Notes under the pieces: model-generated | What the model was told of the DNA's origin: nothing | Seen by the model: the letters and a program-made list of their open reading frames with translations, nothing else | Databases searched by the model: none | In this document: in pieces, positions 12,652 through 24,300 of the stretch | How positions within the stretch are numbered: the stretch's first letter is position 1 | Layout of the letters: the number at the start of each line of letters is the position of its first letter | Origin: Maylandia zebra | Taxonomy: Eukaryota; Chordata; Actinopteri; Cichliformes; Cichlidae | Direction of reading: 5' to 3' | DNA length: 64,000 nt | Assembly (NCBI RefSeq): GCF_041146795.1 | Contig: NC_135187.1 | Span: forward strand, 17,870,556 to 17,934,555 | Program-made: the position numbers and the translations under genes

Positions 12652-13520
12652 CTAAAATGAAAACTCAATCTGCGTACAGACTCGACTCACTTCCCAGCTG
12701 AGCTGGACTCAAGGACTCAAATTCTTTATTTTCCTGCTAAGAAAGTGCTATTTTTTTCTATGATGGTGATGATGATGATGATGACATCCCACAGAGGATA
12801 TACCTAGTTATAGTTCTTTTTTTTTTAATCATCTGTAATGGTTTTTTGTTGTTGTTGTTCTTTGTATAGAAGAGAAGAAAAAATCAGTGACGAGGGAGAC
12901 CGTGACTAAAAGGCAACAAGTGTGATTTACTATGTTGATTGATCTCTGTTCCTGCCCACCCCTTTTAGAAGTTTCACCCACTGTAGTCAGTCTATCAGGA
13001 ATGGCTTTTCCAGATGGTCAAGCAGCCTGTCGAGTTCCTGGGTGAAAGGGGGGGGGACACTTTCACCCTGGAACTCGGGTGTTGGTACCACAGTTACAGG
13101 GGATTGAGAGTCACCCCCTATTTACAACATTTTATGGGGTGGAATAACCAAAACCAGGTGCTCGTCTGACTGATAGTGGGAGCAGACATCAGCTACCAGC
13201 TTGGTTAAAACAAAGCTAAATGTGATTTACCCACAGCCTCCAGTGTTCATGTAAAGCGTTGTTATTTAAACTCGCTTCCCTCAACTTAAACTTCCTCTCT
13301 ACAGTAAATCCTGTCCTTAACAATCAACTGATTAACAGCTTTTTAACAGCTATAGCAAAGTTCCTGCTTCTTCCTAATGTAAAAGATGTTAGGCTGTTTT
13401 TTTTCTTCTTATCACCTAGTCTCAAAAGTTTTTTTGCATCAGCGTTTAGAGTCAGAAGTTACCAACAGGAAGCTCATCTCCGTCTGTAAGAACAGTTGTA
13501 GTAAATAAAAAGTAAATAAC
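12652..13520 (+). other. hey1: hey1 3' UTR
   Basis: AT-rich sequence with a GAT-repeat (about 12765-12783) and a TTG-repeat (about 12849), then the hairpin at 13031-13077. An AATAAA at 13504-13509 is the first plausible poly(A) signal; another lies at about 13716. The exact end is inferred. Confidence 0.5.
13031..13077 (+). other. Strong hairpin in hey1 3' UTR
   Basis: Arms 13031-13048 (CGAGTTCCTGGGTGAAAG) and 13060-13077 are complementary at 17 of 18 positions, with a single mismatch at the ninth base. The loop is a G-run followed by ACA. It lies about 380 bp after the hey1 stop codon. It could act as a structured RNA element or be a small MITE relic; no flanking duplication was seen. Confidence 0.6.
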
Positions 13521-13739
13521 ATCATTACATTTCCAAAGCCTGTAGACAGATTTCTAAATGCAATTGCTTTATTTCCAGGTGATGTTTTGGTGTCTCCTAG
13601 CAAACCTCACTGTGACTGTGTGCATTTCATGGTTGTACAAAACACAAGCAAGCGCTGACAAATCAGATTTGCCTGCTTTTCAAAGGTCTTGCTGGTGGTA
13701 ACGACAAGTTCCTTGCAATAAAAAAAGAGTTCTGATAAA

Positions 13740-16700
13740 TCACCTGCGTATTTGTTCAAGTGTGCTGGGATTTTATTCATTGCGGTGTGAATGTGCTTTG
13801 GTGTGGTATGGTACGTGTGTTTGCTTGTTGATGCCTCCAGTTGTTTGTGTGTGTGTGTGCAGTACATGGCGACGCCTGGTATCAGATGAGGCTGCTTGTT
13901 TCTCTCAGCAGTCCTCTGTGTGTGCACAGGAAACCATTAACAAGGAGGGGATATCCTAGACAATAGCAGCCTGCCTGGCCCCATGTGCTCCGTGGGAACT
14001 AGAGGAGGGAAAAAGGAGGGAGGAAAGGTTGGAAGAGGATGAAGGAGGAAAGTAAGGAGGGATGGAGTATTGGGTAGCAGATGAAGAGAAAAGGGCGAAG
14101 AAAGCAATGGGAGGGGTGGCAGAGTCAAAGGAGAGAGGGAGCAGGAACCTGTGAGAAAGGAAGTGTGCATCAAAGGTTTTTGTCTCTTTGCCATCATTTC
14201 AGCTTGCACCAGCTGCACCTTCTGTTCTCAGCACAGTGGCCCAAATAGTCGGCCCGGTCGCCTGCGTAACTCTGACTCTTTTATTTCTTTGCTGTCGCCT
14301 CTCTCCGCTTCTGTCTAGTCATCCTCCTTTCATTTCCTGATGATGATGCAGAGCCAGGTAGTGATGTAAGCCTCTCTGTGCAGCCGAAAGGCAAGATCAG
14401 TGAAGTGGAGCGAAGACAGCTTGTCTTTTGTCGCCCTCAACTGGTCATAAGTGGTGCTTCAAGTCGTCGCGGGCAAAGGATGTTTTGTTAATCACAGCAA
14501 AATGGGAATATTTCACAAGGAAAAGGACTGAAAGAAGTTAAGGAAACCTATTATGCGTAATGAAATCTTATATTTTTTAGGTTAAAGCAATACAGCAAAA
14601 ATGCACATTATTCTAATAGCATTAGAATGTTTTCTTGTTATATTAATCCACTGAAAAAGTACATTTTCAAAGTTTATTTTAAAAATGTTTTAGAGCAGAT
14701 AATAGTACAAACAGATAAGAGTATAAACACTCTCTATAGATGTAATGGAAATGCACAGGCATTTATGCTGTACTTCTATGTCTCCATATAATCTTGATGA
14801 ACGTTTTAAAAAGCTGGTCATGTATAATAAACAAGTTGGAACCATACAACTCAAATTAAAGCCTCGTAAACTGCCCTTCTACTTGTCATAGCAGGAAAAG
14901 CTAATGTGCAAATACGGCCTTCATTATTCTCACTTTCCTTTTATAACTGGGGCTGATGTCAGATTTTCACTTTATGCTTTTTTGTGATCAAATAACAACG
15001 TTAACTCAAAATCTGCAGACAGTTATTAAAAAAACAAAAGGCGCTCAATCAAATTCATCATTAGAGGCTGTGATTTTTTCTTTCTTCATGATTTTATGTG
15101 TAGTTAGGTACCATCTAATCTGTAATGTTTTATCTATGTTTATGACTTTGTGTCTCTTTTTCTTTGGTGTTTATGTAAAACAGCTGACTGCAGCAATATG
15201 CCCATAACAAATGCCAGAGAAGTTACTTTAGTAGCCTTAAACTGGTTCAGGTATTGATCTCTCACCCCAACCAGTCGGGCAGATGGCCGCCCCTCCCTGA
15301 GTCTGGATCTGCCCAAGGTTTCTTCCTGTTAAAAGGGAGTTTTTCCTTCCCACTGTCGCCAAAGTGCTTGCTCATAGGGGTCATTTGATTGTTGGGTTTT
15401 TCTCTGTATGTATTATTGTAGGGTCTACCTTACAATATAAAGCTGTTCTCTGATTCGCTCACACTAATGCTAAGTTTTGCAGAACAAATAAATACATGAT
15501 AAATGTTAAAATAATACATAGGTAGAGTCAGTAAAAATCAGTATTTTTTGTTACTTATTTATATCTAAATATTTAAAATAAAATCAACAATAATTTTAAA
15601 AAGTATATAAAACAAAACACAGCATTTTGATAACCTCATGGCATTTATTTCCTGCACAGCTGTATTCATTTTTCACTGATATCTTGTATTCACGATGAGA
15701 GAGTCAGACGACTTCTCCAGTCTCAGTGGGGTTAATGGTCTGCCTCGTGCTCCATGTACCACTCTTTCACAGTCTGAGCCCGATGAATCCTGACGCTGTC
15801 ACCTTGCAATATCCTCACTGCATGAAGGAAGAAAAACTACACTGATGGAAGAATCTATTTTTTTTTAATGCTGAATCTGGAGTGGACTAACTGAAGCAAC
15901 CCAAGCTTATAAGCCTGCCCCACAGGCTTGTACTGGGGGCACTAAGCACGATGGGTGCACCACCTTATCCACCTCTCTTTTTACCCTCATACACTCATCA
16001 GGAACAGAATTCATCTGAGAACACGACCTTTTTCCTTCAAAATCCAGTCCAATCTTCATTCTCCCTACCAAATTAAAGCATGTTTTTTTCCCAGTTTTCC
16101 TCAATGATAAGTGGTTTTCTTAAATCTAAAAGCTGTTTAGTCCCAATCCCCTGAGTTCCCTTTGCACTTAGCATGTGGGTATCCGCTAACACACTTCTGT
16201 CCTTCCACATTTTCATAATGCATTGTACAGTTCTTTAGCAGTTTCAGCAGTCTCCTTAGTAGTTTTCTTTGCTTGATGCCGGTTAATATTTAGCACCTTC
16301 TGGTTTAAGAAATGAGAAACTAATTACTGCATCGGTTAGGGTTAAATAACCTGTTGGCAGCCGAAGCAGGTTAATCATTGCAGTAATTATCCAGTGGAAG
16401 GCTCATACCTGTTTGCTTAGTTAAATCCAGGTGGTGATTGTTGTACAGTCCAAAGAGTTATTGAAGCTGAATAATTCACCTACAGACGTGTTTATCCACG
16501 CATTGTTCTGACCTGACATTTTGTTTCAGTTACATAAAGAAAATAGTCCACTGGAAACACAAGCGTGCAGGAAAGAAGTCAGTCTGAGAGCCGGTTTCAT
16601 TCACTGAACCCCAAATCTTTATTAACCACTGCTTGCTCACAAAGATATATGTGGAGAGGGGGAAACACACAAATGGATAGAGGAGACAAAGAGAGAGAGT

Positions 16701-18100
16701 GAGAGAGGCAGGTAGGAGAGTCGCTGTCTGTGCTGAACTTCTGACTGTAATGGTGTTTATTTATATTTAACCGGATCAATATCATATGGCACAAGGGTTG
16801 GTTTATCTACCCGCCGTTTCTGAAATACACACACACTTGCACACACACACACTCACACACATTTATGGGTCAACTGTGCGTGCGTGACCAACAGGGTTCA
16901 ACCTCAGGCTTCAACACCCTGGTTACAAACCATTCGGATACTTTATCACACTCATATACACCTTTACAGATGGAAATACTGTGAATCGCTGCTGCAGTGA
17001 TACCTGTCTTTATGGCTTAGAAGTCTTTCTTGTGCTGACCTTACAGTGGCATTTAAAGTGTCTCGGAGTGAAGTGCGATGGTTCCCAGTAGGTGATGGCG
17101 ATGTCGCGGACTACTCTAGCCTTTGTGAAATGGAGAAAACTGGGATTTATTTTGTTTTTTTCTCCAAATTAAGCTTCACAGTAGCAGGTTTTATTATTAT
17201 TATTTTGTTTTTGCACTTCAGCATTCTCAGGATGCACTTTGTCCCCAGTGGTGTCGTACGTTACAGTAACATGTGATTTAAATGTGACTGGAAGCCTGTT
17301 TTCAGAGGAATATAAGAGGCCCGCCATTTGTCAGGGATGAGCTTTCCGGTGCCAGATGGACAGAAATTAGCACGCTCTGCCTGAGCTCTGTGGTTGCCTG
17401 TGTGGAGAGCATGTGAGTGAGTGCTTTTACAGTAGATATATATATATGTTGTATGTGGAGAGATGAAGAGTTTGCAGACGGAAGGAAGAAGGATGAGGAT
17501 GGGCTCATTAAATGCTAAAGTGGCCTCCTGTGGTACAGTCACTACCCTACCTCACAGGAGTGGATGTGCGACGACGGCTTGCGGTCCTCACATGAACGCA
17601 AAACTGTCCCCCTTTGCCCTCTGTCAGCTTTCCTGCACTTGCTCCTCACTGATTGAATACTGGCATAAACCGGATGGATCTAATTTTGCCTCGCAGATCT
17701 GCTGGGTCAGATGAGTAAGCGGCCACTTGCAGGGGCGAAGGGAACTGAGCCAGGATGCGGGCCGTGTGAGGACGCAAGCAGTCACCGCCAACCATCAGCT
17801 AGCTGGCAAACTCACAACAAACACCTAAGCCTGTAATCACACAAGAGAAATCTAAAAGAGAAAACATTCTCAGGCTGAAATGAACAAAAAAAAGTAAACA
17901 TGAAAATGAACAAATTATTACATCCATATATGCAAGGAGAAGAAACTTATATATAAAAATGGCACACTGCAATCAATACTTTTGCTGCTTGTATCGTACT
18001 GTATATAACAAAAAAAGGAAGTATTTACAAAAACCACTGTCACTTGTCAATTTGATTTTTTTTTTCTTTTCCTCTCATTTGAAACGGAGCGAAAACATTC
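13740..18100. other. Intergenic region between the convergent hey1 and stmn2
   Basis: No coding exon recognised. Contents: a purine-rich tract (about 13990-14160), CA/GT-rich stretches (13840-13860, 16825-16860), an AT-rich block (14560-14860, 15480-15640), a TA run near 17440 and the dispersed repeat at 15262-15452. The distal part may include the stmn2 3' UTR, whose end I cannot fix. Confidence 0.4.
15262..15452 (+). repeat. Dispersed fish repeat fragment
   Basis: The segment from the GGCAGATGGCCGCCCCTCCC motif through CTTCCTGTTAAAAGGGAG to TACAATATAAAG is a sequence I recognise as a high-copy interspersed repeat in percomorph genomes. The usual 'gcgccttgaggcg' tail is missing here. A minus-strand fragment resembling that tail occurs at 60425-60515. 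Confidence 0.5.
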
Positions 18101-18381
18101 TTTTTTTTGGGAAGAGTGGACAGGATACATTGATCTTTCTTTTGTTTTTAATCATTTTTGCATTTTTCCCACCCCCAACTCCATTTGAAGCTCCCGCTGT
18201 GTCGGGGTGGCACCTCAGGCTGTGGTGGTTTGTACTAGTGTAGGGGGGAGTATGGTGGTGGGGGTGGAGAGGTGGGGAAATGTGGGATACGGGTGGGGAA
18301 AGGAGCGGGGTGGGGCGTTCCTCAGGGCTGGGGAAGGCGGTGGAGGGTGTGGAGGTGGGACATGGAACCAGTTGGGGTTTC

Positions 18382-21300
18382 TCACGCTGTCAGTGCTTCT
18401 CTCAATTCCTTGTTCCTGCGCACCTCCTGTGCATGCTTCTCCTAGAAAAAACATAAACACACACATTGAGGATGTCACGTTTTTCTCTGCTGCCAGCCGT
18501 TTCCTGACATTTTTTCCCCCTTGTTCACAGCAACAGTTTCCCTATGCTGACCCTTGGACTTCATTTCCCCTCTTGCTATATTTACCAGCCGTGACAGCAC
18601 GGCTTGTATTGTTTTCCTCTTTCGAGTCCATGTATGTGTGTGCGAATGTGTGTTTGTGCAGTAAAATCTATTTCCAGACCTACTACCCAAAGGCAATTTT
18701 GAGTTTAAATGTCATTCTGTCTTTTGCTAATGATAACTTGATAAATGTGCAAGACTTTTCAAAATGATGGTGGAGAACACGAGTACTGAATAAGCAACTA
18801 ACTCCCAACTGGTGGTGACTGTCCTTAGCTTGCTAAATAATATGGTTCCTATTTATTCTTGTCTTTATGAACATGAGAATATTATCCAGTACTTCAGCTC
18901 TAAAACACATTTGTCTTTACTGGTTTGTTTCATTGTCAGATTCATAACTGTAATAAAACATTGATGGTAATTATGTCACTGTGTGTAACGGCAGAGTCAC
19001 TTTCAGTTTGTTCAGCTGTTTGTTTTGGACTCTTATAGCAAAGACAAATGTTATTAAGTTTTCATAGTGCGAATCAGAAAATAGCAGATACTACTTTGAC
19101 TTAGTGATAGATTTATGAATACAAGCACAACACAAGGTAGCTTTTCTTTAAGATTTCTCAGCTTTTCTGAGGTCACACCGTCAATATTTTGTCTGGGGAT
19201 TTTGTAGTTGGAGCAACACAACGAGAATGACCGTTTCTTATTCACACTGACATCAGTATGTATTATACACAATATGAAGTAACAACTAAAATATTTATTT
19301 GCCTGTTTGCAAAGTCTCACAGTGACATAATTTTTATTATTAGCTGGATAATAAGAAGAATAATTTTCAGATGGGACTCTCTCCGCTCCTCACCTTCTCC
19401 TGCAGGCGCTCCATCATGGCGGCCAGGTAAGCCATCCGGTTCTCCTCGATTTGCTCCATCTTCATCTGGAGCTTCTCTTCAGCCATGCGGCTGAAGTTGC
19501 TGTTTTCCTCCATGGCCTTCATCAGCACGTCGCGCTCGTGCTCTCGCTTCTCAGCCAAGGTCTGAAGCACATGCGCCTCCTGGCACTGGAGGAGGAAGAG
19601 GAGAAGGAGAAAGAAGAGAGAAGATGTCTTCCTAAATTTGTTCTTAAATGTGATTTACTGAAATCTGACCACTCATTGATTTATGTCTCTGAGAGTGAGT
19701 CAGAGATGGTGCAACAGATGCAGATGTTTAAACGATCTAGGAAAAGGTCTTTCCTCACCGGCTTAATTTTTTTTAAAACTATAATGAATTATTTACTATG
19801 TATTATAATTTATATTTCCTGACAGTATTGGGTAGTCGGAGTTAAAAAAAAATCAGTGATATTGATTGGTTGATTGATTTGGTGCTGGTTTGTTGGATTC
19901 GTCAGGTGCTGGACTCACTCTATTGACATTCGAATCAATGGGATGCAGGAATTAGCCGATGTCAGCCTCGATTTTTCATGACAGGCTTGAGGGTGCAGCA
20001 GCCAATGTGATGCACATTTATGTGAAATTAGATTTCAAGGGAAGCCAACCGATTATAACATCATAGCAGCAATATTTTGTAAGCTCGAAAATGATTTTGT
20101 GCTTTTGTTTGGCATTATTTTGTTTTCTTACACTTGATGTTTTTGTGTCTCTGTGGGGGGAAAATCCTTACCCGTCTTCGGTCCTCAGCTGCCTCCAGCT
20201 TCTTTTGGATATCCTCCAGGGAAATGTCCCTCTTTGGGGGACTGGTGATGCAGTGGGCCACTTCAGATACAGGGGAGGTCGGCTTCAGGATGACCTCAAA
20301 GGCCTGGCCTGAGGCGCGCTTGTTAATGGGCTTTATGTCCATATCTGCATGCGTGTGCAACAAAAACGAACAAAAGAAAGACAATTCTCACTTTTCTCTG
20401 CCTTTCTTTCTTCCTTCAGGTGCTTTTGGATAAAACAGGAGGCTTATATCCACCCTACCTTCATAGTCGCCCATGATATTTTTGCGGCTCTCGGGATACA
20501 GACAGGAGCAGATGAGCGAGAGAACTGAAATCTCCTTCATCTTCTCTTTGTAAGCTGCGGATACAAATGTGAAATATTACTTCTGCTTACTTTGCTGTCG
20601 TGCACACTTAGGGCCGCGCCTCTAACATGCACACAGGCAAAATATTAACCCAGTAACACAGAAAAAAGATGAAACATCTGTAACCTACTTCTACTTCCAC
20701 GGGAGGTCTTTGATGTAAATATTAACATTTTTGGAGGGATAATTATTCATCAAGACGTCCAAAAGGAAATCTCATCAAAGGATGTCTGCTGCAGCTGAAC
20801 TGCTCAGGGTTTTGCAGACATTTTGAGGCTTTTGTTTCCACTGAGGGGAGCATGACGGATGTGTCCTTACTTGACCTAATTTCCCCAACAGTCAAGATGC
20901 TTCCATCCCCACAGGATTCTCCACACATCATTAGCTATGCATTTATTTCGGCCTATTATTTATTAACGCCGGCAGACCAACGCCCTTGTGCTCCACAGCT
21001 TTTCTGTAGGTAATCAGCGATTAGTTGTATGGTTTTCAGGTAATTTTAGAAGCCAGATAATCTTTGGGTTTTTTATCTTCTTAGACTGTGGCTTATGGAT
21101 AGAGGAGGCTAACAGCTACTGGTTTAGCTTATCAGCATAGCACAGCAGTATGGCTGTCCATCCCATGGTCCATTTACAGTCCAAAAACTTAATAACATTG
21201 AAGTGAAGCTGGCAGCAATTCATAGTTGCTGTGTTTGGCAACCTACGCCCCTGCAGGGAGGAACAAATACTCCGAAGGGCAGACAGAAAATAAAAGTATG

Positions 21301-24300
21301 AAAAGAACAACCTTGTGTAACCTTGTTCTTTTTTCTTTTTTTTCATTCTTGTGTTTTTGGCACCTACTCCTTTGTAATTTGTGCTTTAAGTTCAGCAGCA
21401 GTCCCAGCAGAGAGAAGGCAAAAGTATCTGCAACACGCTGCAGGTTGTGAAATATTCTGCGTTTGCACATCTGTCAAGGTGCACTGCCTCATGGGGCAGA
21501 TTTGCATGCCAACTGTCATTGTATGGCATAATCCATCACCCAGAGCACAAGGCCTTCAGGGCTGAAATGTGGCACATTGATTCATGATTTGCAGAAGGCC
21601 ACAGTACCAACGTCTGAAATTAGATTTACTGGGAAAGAGCTTCTCTGTGGTGGGGTACAGTGTGATTAATACAAGCCGCTTCTTTTCTCTCATTCCCTTC
21701 TCACTCTCTCACTCTCACTCCCTGCGTCTCACTTTCTGCCCTGCAGACGGGCAGACGCCACCGTAATGTGATAAACTCTCAGATGTAGCTCTTGCTATTC
21801 TCCGATGGCCTTGTTAGCCCCTTCCCTGAGGAGGAAGAGGGAAAGAGTAAGAGCACAGCAGGAGGGAGGCTGATAAAAAAAACGAGAATTATTGGAAGAA
21901 AGGAGAGAGAGAGAATAGGAATGAAGATGAAAGAAACAGAAAAGAGTGCAATTTCTATGAGATGAAAGGAGAGAGAGAGTGAAAAGGGGTGAGAGGGGGA
22001 GAAAACACTCGAGTGGTGAGGTGTAGCCCTGCGATGGTGCCAACGCCTTTCTGACTTAAACTGAAATCACAGACGGAAGGATTATCAGCTCCCTCCACCG
22101 CTGACTGCCCTCAGGACAGCTAAATGGAAGGAGCCAAGTCAGGTGGATGCCACTTAAACTCATAATTACTGGACTGCACCATTTCTGCTGATGGGGGTGG
22201 GGGAGGGTGTCACTGGCTCATTACGGGGCTGTGTATATGTCAAGGCCCAGCAGCCATGTTCTCGTACGTACAACTCCACTTGACAGCTAAAGACTCAGAC
22301 AGTTAACAATTCAGTGGAGCAGATAATTTGGGTTAATGGAGCAGATCAGTAGATATTCCTCTTTACTGGTTGCTGAGTCTGGGCGGGTCCTTTTTTTTCC
22401 TGTGGATCTACAGTTTCTGCAGTTCTGGCTGCAACTAATGATTTTTTCATAATCTGTTAATTCGATGGTGATTTTCTTGAAAAATTGGTTAATCACTGAA
22501 GTCTCTAGTTAAGAGGAGCTTGTTAGGTATCTCATTTTAGCTGGAAAAAAGCAGCATATCACATAAAAAAGGAGACTTTATCTGTATTGATGGACGAGTG
22601 GATAAATTCGCCCATGATTGCAGCTCTATCCTGGTTATTAATAAAGGTGCAAAAACTTTTTTTTGCTTTTCTATGACTGTTAAATTAAATTGATTCTCTT
22701 AAGAAGAACCGCTTGCTGTGAACTGAAACAGCTCTCCATGTCTGAAACCCACATTCCCCCCCCCCCCTTTCATTTCCATAATCAAAAATATATGAGAGTC
22801 ACTATTATGTAGAAACATTAAAGTGCTACTGTATTCCTCCTGAGAGAATTCCTTCTGTAAGCAGTGTAATAATATGGTCATTCCCAGAGGATCACAAACA
22901 TTAAAATGGCTAGCTACGGCGTTCCAAACAAAGGTTTCTGGCAGAGCTTCAGGCGTGCTGAAGCGATATATGTCAGTTTAAGATGAGATGAAGTAATTTC
23001 AGACGGGGACATCAACACTTTACTGCTCCCACTCCAATCCATCAGGCTGGTTCCAACCAGTCAGAGCTGCTCCTCCCGTCCCACAACCACAGACACAGCC
23101 ATCAAACTGCACTTCCTCTTCCAATCCATCAGCCGAAAGAGTGCAGATCATCAATATCCACACTACCTCCACCCCCGCAAGCATCCCTCTTCCCCAGCAC
23201 CTTCTGCATCCCCAAGCCTCCGTCTCATCTGTCGCTGGTGCACTCTCCCTCTCACTCTCTTTCTCTATTTTTTCACCCACGCTCCCAGCATCTCCTCAGA
23301 GAGAGTGCGTTGCCACAAACCGCCACACCCCTATTTGGTATTTTTCCTGGAGCCTTCCCCCCCCCCCTCAGCCACACTCTTCCTCCCTTCTTCTTCATGC
23401 AGTCTTAAAAAACACCATTACAAGAATTTATGGGATAGCCACGTTGAGTAAAAAGGCACACGGGGTGGAAAAACAAATGAAATGACACTCTTAGCAGCAC
23501 TAGGAGCAAATTGGCTACAAAACTTGCCCTACAAAATATGACCCTGTGCATCAAATCTCCACTGCCCTCTTGGGTGCTGTAGAGTCACAGCAGTGCGAGT
23601 TTGGCGCTCCTGTTCGGCACATACCAGCCCTTTACAGTCAAATCGCCCATCAGCAATAAAATCACAAGGTTATTAAGAGCAAAATTAGCCATTACGGGAA
23701 ATATTAGAGCAGCCGGACAATAAAGGGCAGGTAGGGAAAATTTCTAATAGCTATCAATATGTGAGCCTGCAGCTAACAGCCACAATTAATATCATCAGCT
23801 GAGCATCACAAGCAAAGAGGATCAAATCCCCCCAATTTTAGTATGTTTTAGCACTTTTGCTTGAAACATGACAGTCTGTGCTCAAATGCGCGAAAATATC
23901 AGTAAAAATGCTGACAACTGTTCCCTGGAAATGAAGGAAAGAGGTATGGACACGTGAACATACAGAAACCGAGTATATGAGTATACAAAGTGGGAGAAAA
24001 TGTTGTCATTTGAAAGCTGATCATAGACATCTCGCTAAGCTGACAGTGTGATGGATGTCTACAAATCACTTGTAGGTAGATGCTGCTCCCCTAGGTGATG
24101 ATGACAGGCTGTACGGCTGTGACGTAGTTATTTAGTGTGCTCTAATATCTGTAATATAAACCCAAACTAACTGCATACACCAAATACTATCATTAATCAA
24201 CAAACTGCTTAAATCAAGGTGGTGAATATGCGGATACTGTGCCAGGAAATATTAAAAGGGAAAATTCGGTTTCTAATGCATGTTTAAAATAATGAGGTTG

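Noticed and set aside
12177..12701. 174- and 131-codon frames in hey1 exon 5
   Set aside because: Shifted frames of the Ser/Pro-rich hey1 linker; the correct frame ends with YRPW and EIGAF.
18207..18767. 186-codon plus-strand frame
   Set aside because: It runs antisense across the last stmn2 exon and a G-rich tract; the minus-strand stathmin exon explains the region.
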